The notes: generated by a model not told the origin, from the sequence alone. 64,000 bases of DNA from Kocuria rosea subsp. polaris (GCA_023896275.1 MLDA01000014.1:55844-119843); one strand, 5' to 3'. Shown: positions 18,388-27,787, counted from the stretch's first letter. A program made the numbers and translations.

Positions 18388-19728
18388 GTGGACCGTCAGC
18401 AGGAATTTGTGCTGAGGACGATTGAAGAGCGCGACGTCCGCTTCGTGCGGTTGTGGTTCACCGACGTCGTCGGCTCGCTGAAGTCCGTGGCGTTGGCTCC
18501 CGCCGAGGTCGAGGGGGCCTTCGAGGAGGGGCTCGGATTCGACGGATCGTCGATCGAGGGGCTCTCGCGCATCTACGAGTCCGACATGCTGCTCCAGCCG
18601 GACCCCTCCACGTTCCAGATCCTGCCCTGGCGCGGGCAGGTCGAACCGACGAGCCGCATGTTCTGCGACATCCTGACCCCTGACGGCACCCCGTCACCGG
18701 CAGATTCCCGCCAGGTGCTCAAGCGGCAGCTCGCGCAGGCCGCCGACATGGGCTTCACGTGCTACACGCACCCCGAGGTCGAGTTCTACCTGCTCGAATC
18801 GGATGAGCTCGACGCCGCCGGCAACCCCATCCCGGTCGATCACGGCGGTTACTTCGACCACGTGACCGGTGGCGTCGCCCAGGACTTCCGCCGCAAGGCC
18901 GTCACGATGCTCGAGGCCGTCGGCATCTCGGTGGAGTTCAGCCACCACGAGAATGGCCCCGGCCAGAACGAGATCGACCTGCGCTACGCCGACGCCCTGC
19001 AGACCGCGGACAACATCATGACGTTCCGAACGGTCATCAAGGAGGTGGCCCTGCAGCAGGGCATCTACGCGACGTTCATGCCCAAGCCGTTCTCCGAGCA
19101 CGCCGGGTCCGGTATGCACACGCACTTCTCGCTCTTCGAGGGTGACACCAACGCGTTCTTCGAGGCCGGCCACGAATACCAGCTCTCGCAGACCGCGCGC
19201 CAGTTCATCGCCGGGATCCTTCATCACGCGCCGGAGTTCACCGCGATCACGAACCAGTTCGTGAACTCCTACAAGCGACTCTGGGGCGGCGGAGAGGCCC
19301 CGAGCCACCTGGCATGGGGTCACAACAACCGGTCCGCGCTGGTTCGCGTGCCCCTCTACAAGCCCAACAAGGGACAGTCCGCGCGCATCGAGTACCGTGG
19401 CATCGACTCCGCCGCGAACCCGTACCTGGCGTACTCGGTCCTGCTCGGCGCCGGCCTCAAGGGCATCCAGGAGGGCTACGAGCTGCCTGAGGCCGCTGAG
19501 GACGACGTCTGGAGCCTCTCCAACGCCGAACGCCGGGCCCTGGGGCACAACCCGCTGCCGGGCAGCCTGCACGACGCCATCCGCGTCATGGAGGATTCCG
19601 AACTCGTCGCCGAGGTCCTCGGGGAGCAGGTCTTCGACTCGTTCCTGCGCAACAAACGCGACGAGTGGTCCGCCTATCGCCAGAACGTCTCGCCGTTCGA
19701 GATCAACCGGTACCTCGGCATCCTCTAG
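18388..19728 (+). CDS. glnA2: Type I glutamine synthetase, GlnA2-like
   Basis: GSI-fold ATP-dependent ligase. The 446-residue length and the position directly before glnE match GlnA2 of Mycobacterium and Streptomyces. Motifs present are GLGFDGSSIEG, EVEFYLLE, FSHHENGPGQNEIDLRY, FMPKPFSEHAGSGMHTHFS split over two beta strands, and ARIEYRGIDSAANPYLAY. The adenylylation tyrosine motif of GSI-beta (NLYDLP type) is not obvious. Streptomyces GlnA2 is a gamma-glutamylpolyamine synthetase, so the substrate may not be ammonia. GTG 18388 follows AAGGAGA; an upstream ATG would add an unconserved 11 residues. Confidence 0.9.
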   Translation: MDRQQEFVLRTIEERDVRFVRLWFTDVVGSLKSVALAPAEVEGAFEEGLGFDGSSIEGLSRIYESDMLLQPDPSTFQILPWRGQVEPTSRMFCDILTPDGTPSPADSRQVLKRQLAQAADMGFTCYTHPEVEFYLLESDELDAAGNPIPVDHGGYFDHVTGGVAQDFRRKAVTMLEAVGISVEFSHHENGPGQNEIDLRYADALQTADNIMTFRTVIKEVALQQGIYATFMPKPFSEHAGSGMHTHFSLFEGDTNAFFEAGHEYQLSQTARQFIAGILHHAPEFTAITNQFVNSYKRLWGGGEAPSHLAWGHNNRSALVRVPLYKPNKGQSARIEYRGIDSAANPYLAYSVLLGAGLKGIQEGYELPEAAEDDVWSLSNAERRALGHNPLPGSLHDAIRVMEDSELVAEVLGEQVFDSFLRNKRDEWSAYRQNVSPFEINRYLGIL

Positions 19729-19732
19729 CGTC

Positions 19733-22700
19733 GTGTTCACGACTCGCGACTTCATCACTGCCGGGTTCGACGACGTCGAGCGGGCCCGCAGGTTCCTCGA
19801 GGCCCCGGAGCTGGCCCCGTGTGATCCCGCGCACCTGCTGGAGGGGCTGTCGGCGGCCGCCGACCCGGATCAGGCGCTGCTGAGCCTGGTCCGGCTGGCC
19901 GAACGATCCCCGGAGGTGACCGGCTTCGTCGCCGACGCGCAGATCCGGCCGCGGCTCTTCCGCCTGCTGGGCGCGTCCGAGGCGCTGACGGAGTTCCTAC
20001 TGCGCCATCCGGACCAGTTGTCGCTGCTGCGGCTCGACGATGCCGCCTGCGGTCAGCAATCGGCGGGGGATCTGCGCCGTCGTGCGCTGGAATCGGTCGG
20101 GGCCGAAGGGCCCGACGGACGGTGGGTGGCAGGGACGGCTGGGCCGGAGGGCGCGCAGGCATTGCGCGTGGCGTACCGGGCCGAGATCGTGAGGATTGCG
20201 CTGCGCGACCTCAACGCGGCGGATCCGCTCGCCGTCATGCCGTCGGTCGGCGCCGAGCTGGCGGACGCCGCAGCGGCGGCGATCGAGGCCGCGCTCGCGG
20301 TTGCGCGCGCTGACCTCGCGCAGCACTACGCTCCCGACGACATCGCCAAGGTGCGCCTGAGCGTCATCGGCATGGGCAAGTGCGGCGCGCGCGAACTGAA
20401 CTACATCTCCGACGTGGACGTGATCTACGTGCATGAGGCGGAGGGGCTCGAGGAGTCGGTCGCCGCCGGGATCGCCGCTGCGCTGGCGAGCGCGATGTCC
20501 CAGATCGTCGGATCCTCCGGCATGGAGCCCGGCTTGTGGGAGGTCGACCCGAACTTGCGGCCGGAGGGCAAGGAAGGGGCCCTGTCGAGGACGTTGGACT
20601 CGCATATCACCTACTACCAGCGGTGGGCGCAGAGCTGGGAATTCCAGGCGCTGCTGAAGGCGCGCCACCTCGCCGGCGACGCCGAACTCGGCCGGGACTA
20701 TGAGGCGGCCGTAGCGCCCATGATCTGGTCCTGTTCCGAACGCGACGGGTTCGTTGAGTCCGTCCAGGGAATGCGGCGGCGGGTAACCGAGAACATCCCC
20801 CAGCAGGAGGTGGCCCGGCAGATCAAGCTGGGACCCGGCGGGCTGCGCGACGTCGAGTTCACGGTGCAGCTGCTGCAGCTCGTGCACGGCCGTGCCGACA
20901 CGAGCCTGCGGGTGCGGGATACGACCGGGGCGATCCGCGACCTGAGCGAGGCCGGCTACATCGGGCGGACCGACGCCATCGACTTCGACACCGCATATCG
21001 GTACCTGCGTGTTCTCGAGCACCGGATCCAGCTCGTGCACTTGCGCCGAACCCACCTGATGCCGACCAAGGACTCGGCGCGACGCGCGTTGGCACGCGCC
21101 GCCCAGCCGCCGTCCGCCGCGAAGCGGCACAGTGCTGAGCTCCTGATGGAGCGGTGGCAGCAGACGAAGCGCCAGGTCAAGTCGCTGCACGAACGCATCT
21201 TCTACCGCCCGCTGCTCGCGACGGCGGCGAACCTCAGCACCGATGAGGTCAGACTGAGCCCGGAGGCCGCGCAGGCGCGGCTCGCGGCGCTCGGTTACCT
21301 CGACCCGCAAGGGGCGATGCGCCACATCGAGGCCCTGACGGCCGGGGTGAGCCGCCGCGCATCCCTGCAGCGGCAGCTGCTGCCGATCCTGTTGGGCTGG
21401 ATTGCCGAAGGCGCCAGCCCCGACGCCGGACTGCTGGGTTTCCGCCGGATCAGCGAGCGACTGGGGGAGAGCCACTGGTATCTGGGGCTGCTGCGCGACT
21501 CGAACGCGGCCGCTGAGCGGCTCTGCCGCATCCTCTCGTCGTCCCGCCTGCTCACGGACTGGTTGGAGGTCTCGTCGGAGTCGGTGGCGTGGCTCGGCAG
21601 CGACGACGAGCTCAAGCCGATGCCAGCCGAACAGCTGCTGCGCGAAAATGCGGCGAAACTGCGCAGGCACAACAACTCGGAGTCGGGGATGCGGCTCGTG
21701 CGCATCAACCGCCGCCGGGAGATGCTTCGCACCGCGCTGGCCGAGGGGGCCGGACTGATCGACGTCGAAGAGGTGGGCGCCTCTCTGTCCAATGCGGACG
21801 GCGCCTGCGTGCAGGCGGCGCTGACGGTCGCCCAGACGGAGGAGAGCGACCAGAACGAGCTGATCACCGACGTCGTCGTCATCGCGATGGGGCGCCAAGG
21901 CGGAATGGAGATCGGCTACGGTTCGGACGCGGACGTCATGTTCGTGCACCGGGCGCGCGACGGGGCCGACGGGCAGGCGGCCCAGGAGCAGGCCACGCGG
22001 ATCGTGACCCGGATCAACCAGCTATTGACGGCGCCGCTCAAGCCCGCCGTGCCCGCCGAGATCAAGCTGACCGTCGACGCCGCGCTCCGGCCCGAGGGCA
22101 AGCAGGGCGCGCTCGTGCGCTCGCTCGAAGCCTATCGCGAGTACTACCGCAAGTGGGCGCTCGTGTGGGAGCGCCAAGCGCTGCTGCGCGCGCGGCCGAT
22201 GGCCGGCGACGAGGCCCTCGCCGCGGAGTTCATGGAGGTCGTCGACCAGGTCCGCTACGGGACGGGACTGAGTGAGGACGACCGCAGGGAGGTCCGCCGG
22301 ATCAAGGCCCGCGTCGAGGCCGAGCGGCTGCCGCGCGGCGCCGACCCCGCCTTGCACGTCAAGCTCGGCCGGGGCGGTCTCAGCGATGTCGAATGGCTCG
22401 TCCAGATCATCCAGATGGAACACGCGGGGGAGCATCCGGCACTGCAGACGCCGTCGACGCTGCCGGCGCTGCGGGCGATCGCAAACGCCGGCTTGCTGGA
22501 GCGCGAGGACGCGGAATTGCTCGACGCCGCGTGGAGGCTCGCGACCCGCGTCCGCAGCGCCACACTCATCGCCACCGGCCGGCCCGCTGACGTGTTGCCC
22601 CGCAGCTGGCAGGACCTCGAAGCGGTGGCACGCTGGTGCGGCTACGAGCAGGGCGGTGGCGGGCACCTCGAGGAGGACTACCGGAAGGCGACCCGGCTGG

Positions 22701-22741
22701 CGCGCCAGGTGTTCGAGCGAGAATTCTACGGGTTCCACTAG
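19733..22741 (+). CDS. glnE: Bifunctional glutamine synthetase adenylyltransferase/deadenylase GlnE
   Basis: Attaches and removes AMP on glutamine synthetase to tune nitrogen assimilation. The 1002-residue protein holds two nucleotidyltransferase domains: the first around GMGKCGARELNYISDVD (residue 213 on, with the acidic SDVD pair) and the second around AMGRQGGMEIGYGSDADV (residue 718 on). Each is followed by a GlnD PII-uridylyltransferase-like helical domain. GTG 19733 lies four bases after the glnA2 stop, so the two are cotranscribed. The likely target is GlnA1 (24881-26305), whose tyrosine motif is intact. Confidence 0.96.
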   Translation: MFTTRDFITAGFDDVERARRFLEAPELAPCDPAHLLEGLSAAADPDQALLSLVRLAERSPEVTGFVADAQIRPRLFRLLGASEALTEFLLRHPDQLSLLRLDDAACGQQSAGDLRRRALESVGAEGPDGRWVAGTAGPEGAQALRVAYRAEIVRIALRDLNAADPLAVMPSVGAELADAAAAAIEAALAVARADLAQHYAPDDIAKVRLSVIGMGKCGARELNYISDVDVIYVHEAEGLEESVAAGIAAALASAMSQIVGSSGMEPGLWEVDPNLRPEGKEGALSRTLDSHITYYQRWAQSWEFQALLKARHLAGDAELGRDYEAAVAPMIWSCSERDGFVESVQGMRRRVTENIPQQEVARQIKLGPGGLRDVEFTVQLLQLVHGRADTSLRVRDTTGAIRDLSEAGYIGRTDAIDFDTAYRYLRVLEHRIQLVHLRRTHLMPTKDSARRALARAAQPPSAAKRHSAELLMERWQQTKRQVKSLHERIFYRPLLATAANLSTDEVRLSPEAAQARLAALGYLDPQGAMRHIEALTAGVSRRASLQRQLLPILLGWIAEGASPDAGLLGFRRISERLGESHWYLGLLRDSNAAAERLCRILSSSRLLTDWLEVSSESVAWLGSDDELKPMPAEQLLRENAAKLRRHNNSESGMRLVRINRRREMLRTALAEGAGLIDVEEVGASLSNADGACVQAALTVAQTEESDQNELITDVVVIAMGRQGGMEIGYGSDADVMFVHRARDGADGQAAQEQATRIVTRINQLLTAPLKPAVPAEIKLTVDAALRPEGKQGALVRSLEAYREYYRKWALVWERQALLRARPMAGDEALAAEFMEVVDQVRYGTGLSEDDRREVRRIKARVEAERLPRGADPALHVKLGRGGLSDVEWLVQIIQMEHAGEHPALQTPSTLPALRAIANAGLLEREDAELLDAAWRLATRVRSATLIATGRPADVLPRSWQDLEAVARWCGYEQGGGGHLEEDYRKATRLARQVFEREFYGFH

Positions 22742-22794
22742 CCCCGCGTGTGGCACATGACACATCCGATATCTGAAGTGTGTTGTGAATTCGG

Positions 22795-22800
22795 TAGGGT
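22795..22800 (+). promoter_or_regulatory. -10 element upstream of the small ORF and BCCT transporter
   Basis: TAGGGT ends nine bases before ATG 22810, so the mRNA would have at most a few leader bases. The upstream stretch carries an interrupted ACACA...TGTGT repeat (22770-22793) that could be an operator. Confidence 0.4.
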
Positions 22801-22809
22801 GGAGACGTT

Positions 22810-22887
22810 ATGCCCTCAGCCCACCGAATGTGGAAGGAACTGCGGCGGGCGAATGCTGAGAGTGAAGCCGGCCGCACCGAATTATGA
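22810..22887 (+). CDS. Putative 25-residue upstream ORF overlapping the BCCT start
   Basis: ATG 22810 has GGTGGAGA just before it. The frame runs 25 codons with a basic centre (RMWKELRRAN), and its TGA overlaps the ATG of the transporter as ATGA. The transporter itself has no ribosome-binding site, which suggests that translation of this ORF delivers ribosomes to it. Third-position GC is about 62%, lower than in the neighbouring genes, so it may be a leader peptide rather than a stable protein. I know no family for it. Confidence 0.45.
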   Translation: MPSAHRMWKELRRANAESEAGRTEL

Positions 22888-24698
22888 GCACACCTGAATC
22901 GACACGAGACCTACTTCAAGCACTGCACAAGGTCACCAAGCGCAAGCAGCGCCCCCACGGCGAGCAGGGCCTCGACAAGATCATCTTCGGCGTCGCCGGC
23001 GTCCTGGCGCTCGCCTTCGTCGCCTGGGGGTTCGTCTCCCCGGAAGGACTCAGCGCCGTCGCCGGGGATCTACTGACCGGGACCATCAGCAACTTCGGCT
23101 GGCTTTTCGTCATCGCCGCCTCGTTCTTCCTGATCTTCGTGATCGTGGTCGCCGCGAGCAAGTTCGGCACGATCCGGCTCGGAAAGGACGACGAGGTACC
23201 GGAGTTCCGGACCTCCTCGTGGATCGCCATGATGTTCGCCTCCGGCATGGGCATCGGGCTGGTCTTCTACGGCGTGGCCGAGCCGCTCTGGTACTACATG
23301 GCGCCGCCGCCGCGGACCGTTGACGCCCAGACCTCCGAAGCCATGCTGACCGCAATGGGCACCACGATGTTCCACTGGGGCCTGTACCCGTGGGCCATGT
23401 ACGCCATCGTCGGTCTCGGCCTGGCCTACGGCACCTTCCGTCTCGGCCGGCGGCAGCTGTTCTCCTCGATGTTCGTCCCGCTCTTCGGCCAGAAGGCCGT
23501 CGACGGGGTTGGTGGCAAGGTCATCAACATCCTCGCCATCCTCGCGACCCTCTTCGGGTCGGCCTGCTCGCTCGGTCTCGGAGCGATTCAGATCGGCGGC
23601 GGCATCCAATCGGTCGGCCTGATGGAATCCATCGGCACGACGACGTTGGTCGCCATCATCGCGGTCCTCACCGTCGGGTTCGTCGCGTCGGCGGCCTCCG
23701 GCATCGCCAAGGGCATCCAGGCGCTGTCCAACATCAACATGGTCCTGGCCATCCTGCTGGCCGTCCTCGTCTTCATCGGCGGCCCGACCCTGTTCATCCT
23801 GAACGTCCTGCCGAACGCGCTGGGCTCATTCATCGCCGACCTGCCGCACATGGCATCGCGGACGGCCGCATCCGGCGGGGCCGAGCTCGAGACGTGGATG
23901 TCGTCCTGGACGATCTTCTACTGGGCGTGGTGGGTCTCGTGGACGCCGTTCGTGGGCCTCTTCATCGCCCGTATTTCCCGCGGCCGCACGATCCGGCAGT
24001 TCGTCACCGGCGTCCTCTTCGTCCCGACCGTGATCTCGCTCATCTGGTTCTCCGTCATGGGCGGCGGCGCGATCGGCATCCAGCAGCGCGCCGAGGCCTC
24101 CGGCGGCGTCGTCGAACCCATCGTCAACCTGGTCGAGGGCGCGCCGGACCTCAACTTCGACACCGCGCTGTTCGACTTCATGCTGCACCTGCAGGTGCCC
24201 GGGTGGCTCTCAGTGACGATGATGATCGTCGCGGTGGTGCTGATCGGGATCTTCTTCGTCACGAGCGCCGACTCGGCCTCGATCGTCATGGGCACCCTCT
24301 CGGAGAACGGGTCCACAGAGCCGAGCCGCCGCATCGTCATCTTCTGGGGCGTGGCCGTGGGCGCTGTTGCGGCCGCGATGCTCCTGGCAGGTGGTGACGA
24401 ACCCGCCGCGGCGCTCACCGGGCTCAAGAACATCACGATCGTCTCGTCCCTGCCGTTCCTGATCGTGATGCTGCTGCTCTGCGTCTCGCTCTGGAAGGAC
24501 CTCTCGCAGGACGCGGTGGTCCTGCAGGGCCAGTTGGCCCGTCAGGTGCTCGCGGACACGGTCGCCACGGCCGTGGACAGGTACGACGGCGAGCCCTTCG
24601 AGATCCACACGATGGAGGCCGGCACGGACGAGCAGGAGACCGTTCCGGTCCCGGCGGATTCCGCGACCGAGGAGCGTGAGAACGCCTCCTCGTCCTGA
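22884..24698 (+). CDS. BCCT family betaine/choline/carnitine transporter
   Basis: Sodium-coupled importer of compatible solutes such as glycine betaine. The 604-residue protein has 12 membrane segments, the glycine-rich GMGIGLVFYGVAEP stretch of segment 3 and the trimethylammonium-binding box WAWWVSWTPFVG in segment 8. A hydrophilic C-terminal tail of about 75 residues (Glu-rich at the end) may act in osmosensing as in BetP. ATG 22884 has no obvious ribosome-binding site and overlaps the stop codon of a 25-residue upstream ORF. It sits alone between glnE and glnA1, and two hairpins follow. The exact substrate is not predictable. Confidence 0.92.
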   Translation: MSTPESTRDLLQALHKVTKRKQRPHGEQGLDKIIFGVAGVLALAFVAWGFVSPEGLSAVAGDLLTGTISNFGWLFVIAASFFLIFVIVVAASKFGTIRLGKDDEVPEFRTSSWIAMMFASGMGIGLVFYGVAEPLWYYMAPPPRTVDAQTSEAMLTAMGTTMFHWGLYPWAMYAIVGLGLAYGTFRLGRRQLFSSMFVPLFGQKAVDGVGGKVINILAILATLFGSACSLGLGAIQIGGGIQSVGLMESIGTTTLVAIIAVLTVGFVASAASGIAKGIQALSNINMVLAILLAVLVFIGGPTLFILNVLPNALGSFIADLPHMASRTAASGGAELETWMSSWTIFYWAWWVSWTPFVGLFIARISRGRTIRQFVTGVLFVPTVISLIWFSVMGGGAIGIQQRAEASGGVVEPIVNLVEGAPDLNFDTALFDFMLHLQVPGWLSVTMMIVAVVLIGIFFVTSADSASIVMGTLSENGSTEPSRRIVIFWGVAVGAVAAAMLLAGGDEPAAALTGLKNITIVSSLPFLIVMLLLCVSLWKDLSQDAVVLQGQLARQVLADTVATAVDRYDGEPFEIHTMEAGTDEQETVPVPADSATEERENASSS

Positions 24699-24704
24699 GC
24701 CGGT

Positions 24705-24753
24705 ACGACGGTGGGCCGGCACCCAACGAATGTGGGTGGCGGCCCGCCGTCGT
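24705..24753 (+). terminator. Compound hairpin after the BCCT gene
   Basis: An outer stem ACGACGG-T-GGGCCG pairs with CGGCCCGCCGTCGT with one wobble, and an inner ACCCA/TGGGT stem caps it. It starts six bases after the stop codon; no T tract. Confidence 0.55.
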
Positions 24754-24774
24754 CCTGCCGCCGCAGTCCGCACA

Positions 24775-24834
24775 CGAAAGAGCCCGCACGTGCAGCCACC
24801 ACTGAAGTGTTGGATGCTCGTGCGGGCTCTTTCG
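24775..24834. terminator. Bidirectional terminator between the BCCT gene and glnA1
   Basis: Arms 24775-24790 and 24819-24834 are perfectly complementary over 16 bp (CGAAAGAGCCCGCACG). The 28-base loop contains its own small stem. It lies 46 bases past the glnA1 stop on the minus strand. Confidence 0.75.
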
Positions 24835-24880
24835 CGGACCGGAGTCCGATGCTGGCCGCCCCTGTGTCAGGGGCCGGGCG

Positions 24881-26305
24881 CTAGCAGCTGAAGTAGAGCT
24901 CGAACTCGTACGGGTTCGGGCGCAGCGAGAGCGGCTTGATCTCGTTCTCACGCTTGTAGTCGATCCAGGCGGTGATCAGGTCCTCGGTGAAGACATCGCC
25001 GGCGAGCAGGAACTCGTAGTCCTCCTCGAGCGCGACAAGCGCCTCCTCCAGCGAACCCGGAGCGATCTGGATGCCCGCGGCCTCCTCAGCAGGAAGCTCG
25101 TAGAGGTCCTTGTCGATCGGCGCGGCCGGCTCGATGCGGTTCTTGATGCCGTCGAGGCCTGCCATCAGCTGGACGGCGAAGGCCAGGTACGGGTTCGACG
25201 AGGGGTCCGGAGCGCGGAACTCGATGCGCTTGGCCTTCGGGTTCGAGCCCGTGATCGGGATGCGGATGCCTGCGGAGCGGTTGCCCTGCGAGTACACCAT
25301 GTTGACTGGTGCTTCGAAGCCCTTGACCAGGCGCTTGTAGGAGTTCACCGTCGGGTTGGTGAAGGCCAGGACGGCCGAGGCGTGCTTGAGCAGGCCGCCG
25401 ATGTACCAGCGGGCCAGGTCCGAGAGACCGGCGTAGCCCTTCTCGTCGTAGAACAGCGGGTCGCCGTTGGACCACAGCGACTGGTGGCAGTGCATGCCCG
25501 AGCCGTTCTCGTTGAAGATCGGCTTCGGCATGAACGTGGCGGTCTTGCCGAAGGCGTCGGCGACGTTCTTGACGATGTACTTGAACTTCAGGATGTCGTC
25601 AGCCGCGTGCGTGAGCGTGTTGAAGCGGTAGTTGATCTCGGCCTGGCCGGCACCGCCCACTTCGTGGTGGCTGCGCTCGACCTCGAGGCCCGCCGCGTCC
25701 AGCTCGACGCAGATGGCGTCGCGGAGGTCGGCCTGCTTGTCGATCGGGGCGACGGGGAAGTAGCCGCCCTTGAACGGCGTCTTGTGGCCTAGGTTTCCGC
25801 CGGCCTCGGCGCGGCCCGTGTTCCAAGCGGCCTCGTCCGAGTCAACCTTGTAGAAGGAGCCCTGCGGGGAGGACTCGTACTGGACGTTCTCGAAGATGAA
25901 GAACTCGGCCTCGGGGGCGAAGAATGCCGTGTCGGCGATGCCGGTCGACGCGAGGTAGGCCTCGGCGCGCTCGGCCACGCCGCGCGGGTCGCGGTGGTAT
26001 GGCTCACCGGAGCGCGGGTTGATGATGGAGAAGTTCATCGCGAGCGTCTTCTCGACGCGGAAGGGATCGATGAACGCGGTGGTCACGTCCGGGATCAGCT
26101 GCATGTCGGATTCGGCGATGCCCTGGAAGCCGCGGATGGAGGAGCCGTCGAACAGCTGGCCGTTGACGAAGAAGTCGGCGTCAACCGTCTTGGCCGGGAC
26201 GTTGAAGTGCTGCTGCACACCCGGCAGGTCGGTGAATCGAATGTCGACGAACTTCACGTCTTCGTCGGCAATGTACTTGAGGACTTCGTCCGGATTCTTG
26301 AACAT
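24881..26305 (-). CDS. glnA: Glutamine synthetase type I, GlnA1
   Basis: Main ammonia-assimilating enzyme, making glutamine from glutamate, ammonia and ATP. The 474-residue protein is a GSI-beta form with [60 protein letters not shown] and [17 protein letters not shown]. Tyr402 in DKDLYELP is the adenylylation site expected to be used by GlnE, encoded about 2 kb away. ATG 26305 is preceded by AAGGAG with nine-base spacing. A GlnR-type operator lies about 100 bases upstream. Confidence 0.97.
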   Translation of the reverse strand: MFKNPDEVLKYIADEDVKFVDIRFTDLPGVQQHFNVPAKTVDADFFVNGQLFDGSSIRGFQGIAESDMQLIPDVTTAFIDPFRVEKTLAMNFSIINPRSGEPYHRDPRGVAERAEAYLASTGIADTAFFAPEAEFFIFENVQYESSPQGSFYKVDSDEAAWNTGRAEAGGNLGHKTPFKGGYFPVAPIDKQADLRDAICVELDAAGLEVERSHHEVGGAGQAEINYRFNTLTHAADDILKFKYIVKNVADAFGKTATFMPKPIFNENGSGMHCHQSLWSNGDPLFYDEKGYAGLSDLARWYIGGLLKHASAVLAFTNPTVNSYKRLVKGFEAPVNMVYSQGNRSAGIRIPITGSNPKAKRIEFRAPDPSSNPYLAFAVQLMAGLDGIKNRIEPAAPIDKDLYELPAEEAAGIQIAPGSLEEALVALEEDYEFLLAGDVFTEDLITAWIDYKRENEIKPLSLRPNPYEFELYFSC

Positions 26306-26387
26306 CTAGAACTGCTCCTTGGTGTGCTTTCAGCGTGGGCAAGCGGGGCCCGACGTCTCGGACGTTTTGTCCCCGAGATTAGTAGCA

Positions 26388-26393
26388 ACCCTA
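26388..26393 (-). promoter_or_regulatory. Candidate glnA1 -10 element
   Basis: Minus-strand TAGGGT about 11 bases from the GlnR-type box, giving a leader of about 75 bases. No good -35 is visible, which fits an activator-dependent promoter. TACTAA closer to the gene is an alternative. Confidence 0.35.
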
Positions 26394-26404
26394 ACTATTC
26401 GTCG

Positions 26405-26442
26405 TTACTCGTTGGTGACGCAACTGTTTCCGGGGTGTTACG
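26405..26442 (-). promoter_or_regulatory. GlnR-type binding box upstream of glnA1
   Basis: Read on the minus strand the site is GTAAC-N6-GAAAC-N6-GTCAC-N6-GTAAC. This is the four-part spacing of the actinobacterial GlnR box (gTnAC-n6-GAAAC repeated), with three of four elements matching fully and the last a near match. It lies just upstream of the candidate -10 and also 70-108 bases from the divergent RDD gene. Confidence 0.65.
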
Positions 26443-26500
26443 TGAGTCGCGATCGGCGGCGATTTCGGGGCGCGATCCTGGGGTTCTCATCCGGCCGCGA

Positions 26501-26506
26501 TAGCCT
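26501..26506 (+). promoter_or_regulatory. -10 element for a leaderless RDD-gene mRNA
   Basis: TAGCCT ends six bases before GTG 26513; no ribosome-binding site is present. Confidence 0.5.
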
Positions 26507-26512
26507 AGAACC

Positions 26513-26950
26513 GTGGATAGAAGAGACTTTGGATCGTGGCTCGAAGGGCCCCCGCAGCTGCACGACGACGAATGGCCCGGCAAGAGGCTCGGGCGTCCGG
26601 AATCTGGACCGGGCAGTATCGCGAGGATCGGCCCCCGACTAGTAGCGATCTGCATCGACTGGGGCCTGTCGATGCTGGTCTCGTTCATCTTCTTCGACGG
26701 CGACGCGTTCGCCAATCTCGCGATTTTCGCCGCGTCGACGCTGCTCTTCGTCAGCGTCACGGGCCATTCGGTGGGTCATCGTGTGATGGGGATGCAGGTC
26801 CAGCGGCTCGATGGTTCGGCCGTCCGCCCGCTCGATGGCGTGATCCGGACCCTGCTCGTCTGCCTCGTCGTCCCCGCCTTCGTTTCGGACAAGAACCAGC
26901 GCGGATGGCACGACCGAGTGCGCGGCACCATTCTGGTGCGGACGCGGTAG
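26513..26950 (+). CDS. RDD family membrane protein
   Basis: A 145-residue protein with three likely membrane segments (about 43-61, 67-85 and 108-124). It has the RDD family hallmark of an early Arg in PRLVAICIDWG, where the Asp pairs with it in the membrane, plus the GHRVMGMQV loop. Function is unknown; some RDD proteins act as sodium/proton antiporters in halophiles. It is regularly found between glnA1 and DUF4191/lipA in actinobacteria. It starts at GTG 26513 at leaderless spacing from TAGCCT. Confidence 0.85.
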   Translation: MDRRDFGSWLEGPPQLHDDEWPGKRLGRPESGPGSIARIGPRLVAICIDWGLSMLVSFIFFDGDAFANLAIFAASTLLFVSVTGHSVGHRVMGMQVQRLDGSAVRPLDGVIRTLLVCLVVPAFVSDKNQRGWHDRVRGTILVRTR

Positions 26951-26970
26951 GACAGAGACCGGCCAACGCC

Positions 26971-27011
26971 AAAAGGGGACCTTCCGCCAGTGCGGAAGGT
27001 CCCCTTTTTTT
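26971..27011. terminator. Perfect bidirectional terminator between the RDD gene and DUF4191
   Basis: A 17-bp uninterrupted stem (AAAAGGGGACCTTCCGC with its complement), tetraloop CAGT, and a T7 run on the right with A4 on the left. Confidence 0.93.
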
Positions 27012-27028
27012 CGGCCGGGCCGAGGGCG

Positions 27029-27787
27029 TTACCGGCCGCGTGTGGCGCGGCGGTCCGGCCGAGCGCGCATCGGGTCGATTCCCTTCGGCACGGGCAGCTT
27101 TCCGGTGCCGAGAGCGTTCAGGCGGCGGTCGATCGTGTGGACCTCGGTCTTGTTGAGCTTCTTGGGGAGCTTCTTCATCTTCTTGGCGACGTCGCCGAGC
27201 TTCGTCTGCCCCTCGCCGGAACCGGCGTTGATCACGTGGATCGGCACATCGGGCAGCACCCGCGACATGCGCCGACGCTCGGCGTCGACCAGCGTCTTGA
27301 CTCGGCCCGTGGGGCCTTCCGTCACGAGGACGACGCCGGCCCGCCCGATGGCCATGAACACGAGGTCCTGGGTCCGTGGGCTCACGGCGATCGGCTCTTC
27401 CTTGATGTTCCAGCCGCGCTTGAGGACGCTCATCGCGGCGCCGGCGGCGCCCTGCCTTCCCTCGATCTGGGCGAAGGCTGCCGTTTCGGCCTTGCGGGAG
27501 AGCACGATCATCGCCAGCAGCAGGCCGATCGGGATCGAGATCAGGAGGAGGGTGACCCAGTTGTTGACGAGCAGGCCGATCACGAGGCCCACGGCGACGA
27601 CGCCGAGGAACACGAGGGCCATCCACCAGACGACGCTCGGGTCGTGGCGGCGAGTCATCTTGAACACCTGAGCGATCTGCTTCAGGCGCCCGGGCTCCTT
27701 GTTTGCTTTCTCTTCTTTGGGCTTGCGTTTGAAGAGGCCGCGCTTCTGCGGCTCCTGTGCGGATGCGCTGTTAGAGGTGTTGGCCAT
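27029..27787 (-). CDS. DUF4191 membrane protein
   Basis: A 252-residue actinobacterial protein of unknown function. The Lys/Glu-rich cytoplasmic N-terminus (about 1-50) leads to two membrane segments (about 52-73 and 77-96). A conserved soluble domain follows, with GRQGAAGAAMSVLKRGW, GRAGVVLVTEG and NKTEVHTIDRRLNALG. It lies 12 bases downstream of lipA on the same strand, as in many actinobacteria, which suggests a tie to lipoate or envelope functions but proves nothing. A -10 lies nine bases before its ATG, so it may also be transcribed alone. Confidence 0.87.
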   Translation of the reverse strand: MANTSNSASAQEPQKRGLFKRKPKEEKANKEPGRLKQIAQVFKMTRRHDPSVVWWMALVFLGVVAVGLVIGLLVNNWVTLLLISIPIGLLLAMIVLSRKAETAAFAQIEGRQGAAGAAMSVLKRGWNIKEEPIAVSPRTQDLVFMAIGRAGVVLVTEGPTGRVKTLVDAERRRMSRVLPDVPIHVINAGSGEGQTKLGDVAKKMKKLPKKLNKTEVHTIDRRLNALGTGKLPVPKGIDPMRARPDRRATRGR

